Below, in pieces: positions 36,976 to 45,147 of a DNA stretch of 64,000 bases; position 1 is the first letter of the stretch; each line of letters begins with the position of its first letter. This DNA comes from Sphingobium sp. BYY-5 (GTDB taxonomy: Bacteria; Pseudomonadota; Alphaproteobacteria; Sphingomonadales; Sphingomonadaceae). The position numbers were made by a program, and so were the translations under genes. The stretch covers positions 62,001 to 126,000 of the forward strand of contig NZ_JALEBH010000001.1 in NCBI RefSeq assembly GCF_022758885.1, written 5' to 3'. Under the pieces are notes generated by a model. The model did no database searches, was not told where the DNA came from, and saw only the letters and a program-made list of their open reading frames with translations.

Positions 36976-37144
36976 AAGGCTTAGGTTCGCTGGCTGACGT
37001 TCTCACACAGTCCTGCTCGTGCGAGACGGAGTGAACCGCCAGCGGCGGCGTTTTGCATGACTCACCCTTGATCCTGTGAGGCATGATTTCATAGGGATCG
37101 GAGCCTCATGAGGCGGTCGATCGTGTAATTGCAAGATTAAAGTA

Positions 37145-37175
37145 ATGGCACCCCCGCCTGTGGCTGGGGTGCCAT
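37145..37175. terminator. Hairpin after the last late gene (D)
   Basis: A perfect 10-base-pair ATGGCACCCC / GGGGTGCCAT stem with an 11-base loop lies 62 bases past the gpD stop. In the leftward direction it is followed by ACTTTAAT rather than a T-run, so it may only stall or protect the end of the late transcript. Confidence 0.5.
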
Positions 37176-37236
37176 AAGAGTTTGTCGGCACATCGTTTTT
37201 GGGCCGATGAGCGATTTGGAAATGCGGCGGGCGGGG

Positions 37237-38247
37237 TCAGGGAGCAGTTTCCATTCGGACCTCCGTCCCGAACCCACCGCCATTGTCGAGCCGATGCGTG
37301 ACCTCGGCGATCAGCCAGGTCGTCGCATCGATTTCGTCCTTGAACCCTGATGCCGTCACCCGCGCTTCGGGGAAGGCATCGGGACGGCCAAGCGCCAGCT
37401 TCACGTCCAGGCTGGCGGGCGCGCGTTTCAGCCGGTTGCGCTCCGCGACGGCGGCGCGTTTCGCGGATGCTTCGTCGGGATAGAGTTTGCGCAGCGTCTT
37501 CGCCCCGTCTGCCTTGCCCACGGTGACGGCCTGACGCTTCGCGCCCTTCCTGTCGTGCCAACTGGCGGTGACGCCTTCCTGTCCATCGCGCTTCTGGCGC
37601 TGCCATATATGCCCATCGCCATCGCGGCGGGCGATGGTGAGGGTAGGCAGCGCCTTGCCGCTGGCGGTAGCGCCAGCGCCCTTGCGGGCAAAGATCAGAT
37701 GCTTGTCCTTGATCGTCGCCACGGCATCATGCTCGCGGCCGAGGCGGCGCAGGAAGGCGATGTCGCTTTCGCGCGACTGACTGATCGATTTGAGTGCGAT
37801 CGCGGACAGGTCGGCCGCGACCTTGAGCGTCAGGCCATTGCGGCCCGCCACATCCTTCAGCACCGCGCCCAGCGTCGTGCTTTTCCAACTTTGCTCGCGC
37901 CGGTTGCGGATCGCGCTGGTGAAGTCGGCGGCGCGGGCGCGTATCCTGATCTGATCGGGCGGGCCGCTATGGGAGACGTCATCCACCTTGAAGCTGCCCT
38001 TTGCGACCAGGCCGATGGTGACGTCCCGCCCCTGTTTCCAGCCCAATTGCACGCTGAGCAGCGCGCCTTCCTTCGGGATCGACAACATCCCGTCCGTGTC
38101 GTCCAGCACGATATCCAACTGATCGGCTTCGTCACCGCGCTTTTCCGACAGGGTGAGCGATACAAGGCGCGGGCGCAGCCGGTCCGTCAAATCCTTGCCG
38201 TCCAGGGTAACGCGCCAGTCGGGAATATTGCTGATCCCCTCGGTCAT
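37237..38247 (-). CDS. Phage tail/late control protein gpD (P2 D-like, baseplate hub)
   Basis: The 336-residue protein starts MTEGISNIPDWRVTLDGKDL. The P2 gpD/phage late-control family is shown by the N-terminal barrel (RPRLVSLTLSEKRGDEADQL) and by the ESDIAFLRRLGREHDAVATI segment. It forms the baseplate hub to which the tail tip binds. Its start overlaps gpU by four bases. It is the last gene of the V-D late block. Confidence 0.88.
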   Translation of the reverse strand: MTEGISNIPDWRVTLDGKDLTDRLRPRLVSLTLSEKRGDEADQLDIVLDDTDGMLSIPKEGALLSVQLGWKQGRDVTIGLVAKGSFKVDDVSHSGPPDQIRIRARAADFTSAIRNRREQSWKSTTLGAVLKDVAGRNGLTLKVAADLSAIALKSISQSRESDIAFLRRLGREHDAVATIKDKHLIFARKGAGATASGKALPTLTIARRDGDGHIWQRQKRDGQEGVTASWHDRKGAKRQAVTVGKADGAKTLRKLYPDEASAKRAAVAERNRLKRAPASLDVKLALGRPDAFPEARVTASGFKDEIDATTWLIAEVTHRLDNGGGFGTEVRMETAP

Positions 38248-38657
38248 GAGGTTGCTGCTGCGTCCGTGCTACTGGCGGGATCATCGACGCGGAGCAGATC
38301 GATACCGAAGTCGATCCGGCGCGGGCGGCCGTCAGACATCAGGAAGGCGTGCCGCTCATCGATCGCCTCGATCACGAAATTGCCGAACACTGCGCCGGTC
38401 CCGTCGATCAGCGGCAGCGCCTCGCCATCGTCGGCCATGGCGCGCAGATCATCGAGCGACACACGCCCATCGGCAATTTCGGCATAGACCGCCCCCGACA
38501 GGCTGATCGTTTCATCGCCCACGCCCAGAAATTGCGTGGCGTCGCGCGCGCCAACGCGACCGGATCGGACATGCCGCCAATCGGTTTTGCGCTGGAGTTC
38601 GTCATAGGGCAGCGTTCCGATCTCAAACAGGAACATGCCCAGCGCCATCAAGTGCAT
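38244..38657 (-). CDS. Phage tail protein gpU (P2 U-like)
   Basis: The 137-residue protein has the conserved P2 gpU start (MALGMFLFEIGTLPYDELQR) and TDWRHV segment. It is a tail-tube terminator-type protein in P2-like tails. It stands between T and D as in P2. Confidence 0.87.
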   Translation of the reverse strand: MHLMALGMFLFEIGTLPYDELQRKTDWRHVRSGRVGARDATQFLGVGDETISLSGAVYAEIADGRVSLDDLRAMADDGEALPLIDGTGAVFGNFVIEAIDERHAFLMSDGRPRRIDFGIDLLRVDDPASSTDAAATS

Positions 38658-38669
38658 TACTTGGTCCCC

Positions 38670-41222
38670 TTAATCGTCCGCGAAGCTGCGCCCGCGCCGC
38701 TCACGCTCCATCTGTTCGATAGCCTCGCGGACTTGGCGTGCGATGTCCTGGGCCGGTGCGGCATTGGCGTGAATGGTGATGGTGTAGGTCGCGGAGACAG
38801 GCGCAGACGCGCCGCCATCGGCTCTGTTCGCGGACGAGGCTACTGGTGGCGCAATAGCGGCCATGGCAGGGGCCACCGAACCAGCCGCGATAGCGCTGCT
38901 GATCTGACCGGACATGGTGGCGATGCGCGAAAGGAGGGCGCTCCATCCTTCGCTGTCGTTGCCGCTGGCTTGCCCGGCAGAAGCGATCTTCAACCGCTCC
39001 GTCATATGGTCCGACAGGTCGGAGATACGGCCAAGCGGCCCGGTGGCATTGTCCGCAAGGCCCTGGTCCAGCCCGTCCATCACAAAGCCGCCAAGCCCGG
39101 CGAAAACGCGCGAGGGGGAATGGATGCCCAGCTTTTCCTTGAACCAGTTGGCGACGGCACTGGCCGCGCCAACGATGGTGGACTTGAGCGCGCCGAGCCT
39201 ATCGGTAACGCCCTTGATAAGCCCCTGGATCAGGTTGCGGCCGATCTCGGTAAAATTGAGCGAGCGCAGATAGGCAAGGGCAGGCATGAAGGCGCGGATC
39301 AGCAGGCCAAGGGGCGTGAAGGTGAGGAAGGCGTCGATCAGGAAACCGATTGCCTCGCTGACCATGGCCTTGATGCCCTGCCACAAGCCGCCGAACCACG
39401 CCGATATAGCGCCCCAATTATCATAGATCAGATAAGCCACAGCGGCGAGCGTGGCGATGGCCGCGACGATCAGGAGAAGCGGCCCAAGCGCGATGCCGAG
39501 CGGTGCGGCAGCGGCGGTCAGTGCGGCGAAGGCCAGAGCGATACCGCCCAGCAGAATGAGCAAGGCGGCTCCTGCGCCCATGAAGATCATGATCCCCTTG
39601 GCGAGGGCCGGGTGCGCCTGCGCCCATCCGCGCATGGCGCTGGCGGCGGCACGCACATGATTGGCGAGCGCGACCACGGTGGGCAGCAAGGCGTTGCCCA
39701 TGGTGATGTTGAGGCCGGAGAGGGCGTTGGTGGCAAGGCCGGTGGCCCCCTCGGTCGTTGCAATGCGGTTGAGGAATTCCGCGTGCATCGACCCGGCGGT
39801 CTTGCTGGTGTCGCCGACCAGGGCAAGCCGGGCCTTCAACCCGTCGAGATTGGTCAGCATTGGCGCGATGGCGGAGACGCTTTCGGAGCCGAAGAGCTGG
39901 GTCAGTATCCCGGCCTGTTTATCGACATCGAGCTTACCGATCCGCTCCATGACGTCGATGATCGCGCCGGCGGCGTCCTTCTGCATCCGCTTACTGACTT
40001 TGACCGCATCCAACCCGAGTGCCTGGTAGGCGGCCCGCTGTGACTTCGTTGCGGCTTCGCCCTTGGTGAGCGCCAGCATTGTGTTCTTGATGCCGGTGGA
40101 CGCGACCTCACTCTGCACGCCGATGGAATCGAGCGTTGACCCAAGCGCCGCGATCTCCGGCGCAGCAAGGCCCGCCACTTTGCCCAATGGCCCGATGCGC
40201 GTAATGATGTCGGTGACGTTGGCGGCCTTACCGCCAAAACTGTTGGTCAATGCATTGACGCGGTCGCCCAGCGCGCGAACCCCCGCCTGGGGCAGTTCAA
40301 AGGCAGTGCGCCATTTCGCCATGGTTTCGCCCGCCACATCGGCGGTCATATCGAAGGCGACGCCCATTTCGGCCGCATCATTGGTAAATGCGAGCAATTG
40401 TTTGCGCTGATCGCGCAGGGGATTGCCCAATTTATCCATGCCCACGCCAGCGGCCCCCGCAGCGGCGGCGATCTGGGCCAGTTCATTGGCCGCCATGGGG
40501 ATGGTCTCGCTCATGTCGAGAAAGTCGTTCGACATGCGCTCGATGGCAGGCTGCGCCATGTTGGTGACTTTGGACACGTCGGCCATGGCGCTTTCCAGCG
40601 TCATCGCCTGCCGGGTCGCCATGACGATCGGCGCACCGGCGGCGGTGCCGGCGGCCACCATGCCAAGGCCCATGCCGGTCGCTTTCTGGCTGACCGCATT
40701 CAGCTTTTCCGAGTTGCGATTGGCCTGTGCGACCTTTTCCAACTGCGCGGTCTGTTTGCGCAACGCCTGATTGGCCTGCGCCGTTTTAGCGGCCAGGCGA
40801 TCTTCATGGTGGGCGAGGTCAGCGACATCGATCCCGGCAGAGGACAGCTTGGCCGACAGCCGCTGCAATTCTGTGCCCCCGTTTTCAATGCGGTTGGCGA
40901 GGTGTGCCGACTGTTTTTCGGTTCGCGCGAATTCGTCGCGCAGCTTCTTGGTCGGCTTTTCCGTCGCATCCAGTTGCGCGCGCAGCGCCGCCAGGCGCGT
41001 CTGGCTTTCCTGATATTGGCGATTGTCGTCGGCGAAACGGGATTCGGCCGCCTTATATTTGCCGACCTGCTGCTGGAGCGCATCGAGCGCCTTCAACTGT
41101 TTGTGCGTTTCGGCCAAATCCTTGCGCGCGGCCGACGACGCACCGGTGATGGACTTGAGCGGCGCGGTAATGCGATCCAGCCCCTCAAGAATGACCTGCA
41201 ATCGGAGATTTCTGTCCGCCAT
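38670..41222 (-). CDS. Tail tape-measure protein gpT
   Basis: The 850-residue protein begins with a coiled-coil region (TGASSAARKDLAETHKQLKA ...). A TP901-1 type tape-measure domain follows (MTLESAMADVSKVTNMAQP), and then hydrophobic helices (KGIMIFMGAGAALLILLGGI, LLLIVAAIATLAAVAYLIYD). Its length sets tail length; P2 gpT is about 815 residues, so the tail should be similar. It follows E/E' and precedes U. Confidence 0.93.
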   Translation of the reverse strand: MADRNLRLQVILEGLDRITAPLKSITGASSAARKDLAETHKQLKALDALQQQVGKYKAAESRFADDNRQYQESQTRLAALRAQLDATEKPTKKLRDEFARTEKQSAHLANRIENGGTELQRLSAKLSSAGIDVADLAHHEDRLAAKTAQANQALRKQTAQLEKVAQANRNSEKLNAVSQKATGMGLGMVAAGTAAGAPIVMATRQAMTLESAMADVSKVTNMAQPAIERMSNDFLDMSETIPMAANELAQIAAAAGAAGVGMDKLGNPLRDQRKQLLAFTNDAAEMGVAFDMTADVAGETMAKWRTAFELPQAGVRALGDRVNALTNSFGGKAANVTDIITRIGPLGKVAGLAAPEIAALGSTLDSIGVQSEVASTGIKNTMLALTKGEAATKSQRAAYQALGLDAVKVSKRMQKDAAGAIIDVMERIGKLDVDKQAGILTQLFGSESVSAIAPMLTNLDGLKARLALVGDTSKTAGSMHAEFLNRIATTEGATGLATNALSGLNITMGNALLPTVVALANHVRAAASAMRGWAQAHPALAKGIMIFMGAGAALLILLGGIALAFAALTAAAAPLGIALGPLLLIVAAIATLAAVAYLIYDNWGAISAWFGGLWQGIKAMVSEAIGFLIDAFLTFTPLGLLIRAFMPALAYLRSLNFTEIGRNLIQGLIKGVTDRLGALKSTIVGAASAVANWFKEKLGIHSPSRVFAGLGGFVMDGLDQGLADNATGPLGRISDLSDHMTERLKIASAGQASGNDSEGWSALLSRIATMSGQISSAIAAGSVAPAMAAIAPPVASSANRADGGASAPVSATYTITIHANAAPAQDIARQVREAIEQMERERRGRSFADD

Positions 41223-41353
41223 TATCGCTTTCCGGGTTTATCAGCGGGTTTGGAGCGCCGGGCGGCCTGCTCGCGCCAGCCCATCAGTTCGGACAGATCC
41301 ATTCCGTCCATGACGGCGGGCGACCAATGGAAGATGATCGCCACGTCCGCCAT
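41222..41353 (-). CDS. Tail protein gpE' (P2 GpE family), reached by -1 frameshift from gpE
   Basis: The 43-residue frame MADVAIIFHWSPAVMDGMDL with LSELMGWREQA is the P2 GpE domain (FHWxP, ELMxWRE). It is too short to stand alone. It is exactly in frame with a -1 shift from gpE at the TTTTTTG heptamer (41401-41407), joined by VAEVAARGCPRSVDDA. In P2 the E+E' product is the tail-assembly chaperone needed with the tape measure. It is not visible as an ordinary long gene. Confidence 0.85.
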   Translation of the reverse strand: MADVAIIFHWSPAVMDGMDLSELMGWREQAARRSKPADKPGKR

Positions 41354-41361
41354 CGCGTCAT

Positions 41362-41670
41362 CTACTGATCGAGGACAGCCGCGCGCTGCGACTTCTGCAA
41401 CAAAAAACTCCCGATCTCTGCGCCGCAGGCCAACAGGTCCGCCGGTTCCATGTTGCTGACTTCGGCTTCGGTCAGGGTCGGCATGGTGATGCGGGGTAGC
41501 AGCCTGGTCAGGCTGTCCACCTTCAACTGGCCCAGATCGACCAGGGACAGGCCGCGTAGTTCGCCCGAACGAGGCTTGCGCAGTGTCAATTCTTCAATGC
41601 TGGCTTCCCCGCGCACGATCGGCGCATCGAGCGTGACGGTGCGGAAAATGGGGGTGGCGCTATCGCTCAT
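41362..41670 (-). CDS. Tail assembly protein gpE (P2 E-like)
   Basis: From the ATG at 41668-41670, with AGGACC upstream, the product is 102 residues (MSDSATPIFRTVTLDAPIVR). It has the tail_E signature ELTLRKPRSGELRGL and the end region SNMEPADLLACGAEIGSFLL. The heptamer sits in the F-L codons of SFLLQK near the C-terminus. Translation either stops 12 codons later or shifts into gpE'. Confidence 0.9.
   Translation of the reverse strand: MSDSATPIFRTVTLDAPIVRGEASIEELTLRKPRSGELRGLSLVDLGQLKVDSLTRLLPRITMPTLTEAEVSNMEPADLLACGAEIGSFLLQKSQRAAVLDQ
41401..41407 (-). promoter_or_regulatory. -1 ribosomal frameshift site T TTT TTG
   Basis: On the minus strand the zero-frame codons are GGG AGT TTT TTG TTG, so the heptamer T TTT TTG is in the exact phase for tandem slippage. 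It is the heptamer described for P2 E/E'. A shift leaves the frame open through gpE' to its stop at 41222. Confidence 0.88.
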
Positions 41671-41731
41671 GATAATGGTCCTATTCAAAGGTAGGGAAGG
41701 ACTGCCCGCGCGCTGCGCGGGGCAGCGAGGA

Positions 41732-42244
41732 TCAGAAGATGCCCAGTGCGGCGCGCTGCTCAGCCAGGCGGTCGACGCCGCCCACCATCTCAACCATGTT
41801 GAGCGGATCGATCTCGATTTCGGTGCGGCCGTTCCAAACGAGCTTGTAATAGGCGAGCGCAGAGGTGACGGTGAATTCACCGACCTCGCCGACTTCCTGA
41901 TCGCCCATTTCGATTTCCGAATGACGACCACGCACGATCAGTTCGATAGTATCCCCAGCGCTGCTGTCGTCGCGCTGATAGGAACCGGCGAAGCGGAGAT
42001 AGACGCCGTTCACCCGCGTCGTCCCATATTGACGCAGGACATCGCGCATCGGGCCGCCGCAGGTGAAGGATAGTTCCATCGCCTCCTGCCCCATGTCGAT
42101 CGAGACCGGGCCGCTCATGCCGCCGCCGCGATATTCTTCCAGCTTGCGGGTGAGGGTAGGCAGGGTGACGGTCTTGACCTCGCCAACATAGCCAAGGCCT
42201 TCATTGAACAGCATCATATTCTTGAGGGTGCGGGGCAGTCCCAT
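41732..42244 (-). CDS. Major tail tube protein gpFII
   Basis: The 170-residue protein starts at the ATG with AGGAG upstream (MGLPRTLKNMMLFNEGLGYV). It contains the P2 FII signatures VTLPTLTRKLEEYRGGGMSG and LVWNGRTEIEIDPLN. It polymerises around the tape measure to form the tail tube. It follows FI and precedes E as in P2. Confidence 0.94.
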   Translation of the reverse strand: MGLPRTLKNMMLFNEGLGYVGEVKTVTLPTLTRKLEEYRGGGMSGPVSIDMGQEAMELSFTCGGPMRDVLRQYGTTRVNGVYLRFAGSYQRDDSSAGDTIELIVRGRHSEIEMGDQEVGEVGEFTVTSALAYYKLVWNGRTEIEIDPLNMVEMVGGVDRLAEQRAALGIF

Positions 42245-42282
42245 CACAGGCTCCTATGCAGATTGAGAGGGAGGCGCGCCGA

Positions 42283-43458
42283 TCAGGCGGCCTGGGTCAA
42301 CTGGCTCGCGAAATCGGCGAAATAGCTGTCGGTGATGCGCTGGTTGAAGCCCAGGTCTTCGAGCGGCGGCGGCACGGTGTAATCATAGTCGATGCGCAGC
42401 TTGCCCGCCTTGAGGCTGGCGGTGCTGTTGTTCGCTTCATCGAACCAGGCGTTGAAGCCGAGCACGACGCCGGCGGCTTTGAGATCGCGGCCGAAGCCGT
42501 TGATCGTTTCGACGATGTCCTTCGCCAGCGACGGGGTCAGCGGCTTGTCGAGCGCCCAGATCATGCCATTGACGACCGTGTCGGTCAGCAGTTGGGCGAC
42601 GCGCACCGTGCTTTCGAAAGCGAAGAGCGGTTCGTCGGAACAGGTGCGGTTGCCCCAGAAGCGATAGCCGCTGTCGGTACGGATCAGCGCCGTGATTTGA
42701 GACGCATTGAGCAGGCCAGCTTCGGTGTCCTGATCTTCGATATCCCAATGCACATCCTTGGTCAGGCCGACGACGCCCTCCACCGCGACGTTGGAGAGGG
42801 TCTTGTGCGGCCCGACCTGTTCATCGATCAGCGCGCGCAGGCCCATGGCGCGGGCGGCGGCATAGCTGGTGACATTGGCGCTGGTGGCCGTGTCCCAGCT
42901 AAGGAAATCGGGCATGAGCAGCATCAATTCGCGCTGGGCGAAGTTCTTGCGATAATTGGCCGCTTCCCCCACGGTTTCGCCGATCGCACGGGCATAGGCA
43001 AAGCCGCGCAGCTTCTTCGCCACGACGGCCAGCGCCGTGGTGACGGCCTGCGTTTCAAGACCAGGCGCGCCGATGATCTTGGGGCGGACGCTGAGTTGCG
43101 CCTGTGCGGCCAGCAGCGCCTGCATCCCGGTTTTCTGCCCTTCCGCCGTCGTGGTGCCGATGACATTGCTGGCGGTGGCGGCGTCATCCTCCCCTTCGGC
43201 AACGCGGACGACCACGACAATAGGGCGGGTCTGATCGGCGATCGCGCGCAGGGACTTCGCCAGCGTGCCCAGCACGCCCGCCTTGCCGATCGCCGTTTCA
43301 ATGTCGGTGATGAGGGCAGGCCGATCGAGCGGGAAGGTCGCGGCATCCGCATCGGACGCGGTGGCGACCAGGCCGATGATGGCGGTGGAAACGGCAGTCA
43401 GGGTGCGTGCGCCGGTCGTAATCTCGGTGACGGTGATGCCATGTTTGAAGCTGGCCAT
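42283..43458 (-). CDS. Contractile tail sheath protein gpFI
   Basis: The 391-residue protein opens MASFKHGITVTEITTGARTL. The sheath-family middle (ANFRGTLLP-equivalent SEPLFAFESTVRVAQLLTDT) and C-terminus (PPPLEDLGFNQRITDSYFAD) match P2 FI. Its presence proves a myovirus-type contractile tail. Confidence 0.94.
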   Translation of the reverse strand: MASFKHGITVTEITTGARTLTAVSTAIIGLVATASDADAATFPLDRPALITDIETAIGKAGVLGTLAKSLRAIADQTRPIVVVVRVAEGEDDAATASNVIGTTTAEGQKTGMQALLAAQAQLSVRPKIIGAPGLETQAVTTALAVVAKKLRGFAYARAIGETVGEAANYRKNFAQRELMLLMPDFLSWDTATSANVTSYAAARAMGLRALIDEQVGPHKTLSNVAVEGVVGLTKDVHWDIEDQDTEAGLLNASQITALIRTDSGYRFWGNRTCSDEPLFAFESTVRVAQLLTDTVVNGMIWALDKPLTPSLAKDIVETINGFGRDLKAAGVVLGFNAWFDEANNSTASLKAGKLRIDYDYTVPPPLEDLGFNQRITDSYFADFASQLTQAA

Positions 43459-43482
43459 GGTGGCTCCTTGATAGAGGGGGCG

Positions 43483-43833
43483 TTAGAGGGTGAGGGGCAG
43501 GACAAGCCGGGTTCGGGCATTGGCGGGCGCTGTGTCCGTGCGTTCCGCATCGATCGTGACGATGGCCTGTCCGCGCCGTTCGCCCGTGGAGAGGCCGACG
43601 CGGCGCAGGCGGATGCGATCTTCAAAGCGGGAGAGGGCGAGCGCCGTAGCCGCGTACAGGCGCAGGATGTTCGCAGCGGTCATGGGCTGGTCGATCAGGT
43701 CGGGTAGCAGTGAACCATAATCCCGGCGGCCGACGCGCGAACCAACGGGCGTGGACAGAATATCACCGACCGATTGCCTGATATGGTCGAGACCATCGAG
43801 CGCGGCCCCGCTGCTGCGCGCCATGCCGGTCAT
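43483..43833 (-). CDS. Baseplate protein gpW (gp25-like)
   Basis: The 116-residue protein has the GPW/gp25 signature LDHIRQSVGDILSTPVGSRV and RRDYGSLLPDLID. It forms the baseplate wedge with gpV and gpJ. It overlaps the V stop by one base. Confidence 0.93.
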   Translation of the reverse strand: MTGMARSSGAALDGLDHIRQSVGDILSTPVGSRVGRRDYGSLLPDLIDQPMTAANILRLYAATALALSRFEDRIRLRRVGLSTGERRGQAIVTIDAERTDTAPANARTRLVLPLTL

Positions 43834-44399
43834 CAGACGGGCGCGCCTGTCTGCGCGGTCCCGGCCTGGACGCCGCCATGCTTGTGGCTCTTGAGGCTTT
43901 TGCCGCCGCCGATCACGTCATCGGTTGCGTCCACCGTGCCGCTGACCGCGACATTACCATTGATCGTCACGTCGCCGTTGATGGTCGCGCCGCCGGGCGC
44001 ATCGATCGTGGCCGTGCCGCCACCGGGCAGGGTCGCCGACAGGGTGTGCGCTGCATGATTGTAGATCAGGGTCGCGCCATCGGGGAATTCCAGATGGGTG
44101 ACATCGGGATCGCTGGACGGGGCCGGGCAGGCGTCGGAGAAAAAGCCCAGCACGACCAGGCCGTTTTCAATATCGCCTTCGGGCGACAGCAGGACGCATT
44201 GTTCCCCCACGCTGGGCGGCGACCACAGACGGATGCCGCCCGCGCGCTGCGCGACCCAGGGCAGTTCGCCGGTGACAAGATCGCCGGATTCGACCGTGCA
44301 GGTGGCATTGGCATGGTCGACCGACGCGATGGTGCCGATGCGAATGACATCGCCGGTCAATTGTTCGGGGTCTTGGGTCTGTGCCATGGGGCGGACCAT
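43833..44399 (-). CDS. Baseplate spike protein gpV
   Basis: The 188-residue protein has the P2 gpV OB-fold opening (IRIGTIASVDHANATCTVES) and a beta-helix C-terminus rich in alternating GDVTINGNV-type repeats ending KSHKHGGVQAGT, the metal-binding spike tip. The second Met (MAQTQDPE) is nearer to the expected promoter, so the true start may be 44387. It leads the V-W-FI-FII-E-T-U-D block. Confidence 0.92.
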   Translation of the reverse strand: MVRPMAQTQDPEQLTGDVIRIGTIASVDHANATCTVESGDLVTGELPWVAQRAGGIRLWSPPSVGEQCVLLSPEGDIENGLVVLGFFSDACPAPSSDPDVTHLEFPDGATLIYNHAAHTLSATLPGGGTATIDAPGGATINGDVTINGNVAVSGTVDATDDVIGGGKSLKSHKHGGVQAGTAQTGAPV

Positions 44400-44426
44400 G
44401 GCGCGCCCGTGCCGCTATTTCGCGGG

Positions 44427-44461
44427 CCTGCATTTGTAGAGGCGGCCTCTACAAATGCAGG
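44427..44461. promoter_or_regulatory. Late-promoter-type palindrome, copy 1 (ahead of V)
   Basis: A perfect dyad of CATTTGTAGAGGC, one central base, and its reverse complement (44431-44457) extends on both sides to 35 bases with CCTG / CAGG. It lies 28 bases from the V start codon. The identical 27-base core recurs at 49005-49031 and 60103-60129, differing only at the central base. Candidate site for the Ogr-like activator. Confidence 0.7.
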
Positions 44462-44471
44462 GAGTGGCCTG

Positions 44472-44738
44472 TCAGGCGGTAGCGGTCGGTTCAGCTTCGC
44501 TTGATCCGCCTTCCGGTTCGGGCTGAGGCATGGTGATGACGCCCAGGCCGATCTTGTGCGCGACGCCACGCGCCACATCCTCGACGCGCGTCTTGGTCGC
44601 TGCCCGGTCATAGCTGCCGTCATCCTTCAACACGGCATTGACGTCGCGCTTATGGACGATGTCACCGCTGGTGAAGGTCACTGGGATGGTCCTTTTATCG
44701 GCGTTGAACGCGCCGATTTTCGTGGTCAGATCAGTCAT
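44472..44738 (-). CDS. Conserved-type tail-region protein, unknown (88 residues)
   Basis: From the ATG at 44736-44738 the protein is MTDLTTKIGAFNADKRTIPV and ends with an acidic Glu/Pro-rich tail. It has a mixed alpha/beta character (PVTFTSGDIVHKRDVNAVL). No family was recognised. It is the last gene of the J-I-H block and precedes palindrome copy 1. Confidence 0.7.
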   Translation of the reverse strand: MTDLTTKIGAFNADKRTIPVTFTSGDIVHKRDVNAVLKDDGSYDRAATKTRVEDVARGVAHKIGLGVITMPQPEPEGGSSEAEPTATA

Positions 44739-44748
44739 GGAAAATCCT

Positions 44749-45135
44749 TTAGACAGAGGGAGGGGTGGGCCATTCGACCGATGCGAGGTCGTTGGCGGTT
44801 TCGGTGAGGTCACGTAGGGCCTGACGATATACGCGCCATTCCTCGCGCTTGGCGGCCGTCAGCGGGCTATCGGGCACCTGCGTAAAGTCACAGGCGGCAA
44901 GTAGCCGGTCGCGCTTGGTGCGCATCTGGCGGAGCAATTCGGCGGCATCTGGCGCGGGTAGCGGGACAGCGACGGGATTGCCGCTGTCGTCCGCAACGAT
45001 AGTCGATCCGCTGCACGCCGCTGCGATCAGAGCCTGATGGGCTTGTGCCGTGACGGGCCGCGCATCATCGGGAATATTGCCATGGATAGTGTCGTCCAAA
45101 AAGCCGCCAGCGCAGGCGCTGTAGAAAAGAGGCAC
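44749..45135 (-). CDS. Tail fibre assembly chaperone-like protein
   Basis: The 128-residue protein has the C-terminal RDRLLAACDFTQVPDSPL ... RVYRQALRDLTE region common in phage tail-fibre assembly proteins (also seen in P2 gpG relatives). The N-terminus is variable. It follows the fibre gene directly, so it probably folds or attaches that fibre. Confidence 0.75.
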   Translation of the reverse strand: MPLFYSACAGGFLDDTIHGNIPDDARPVTAQAHQALIAAACSGSTIVADDSGNPVAVPLPAPDAAELLRQMRTKRDRLLAACDFTQVPDSPLTAAKREEWRVYRQALRDLTETANDLASVEWPTPPSV

Positions 45136-45147
45136 GCGAATTTCTCC

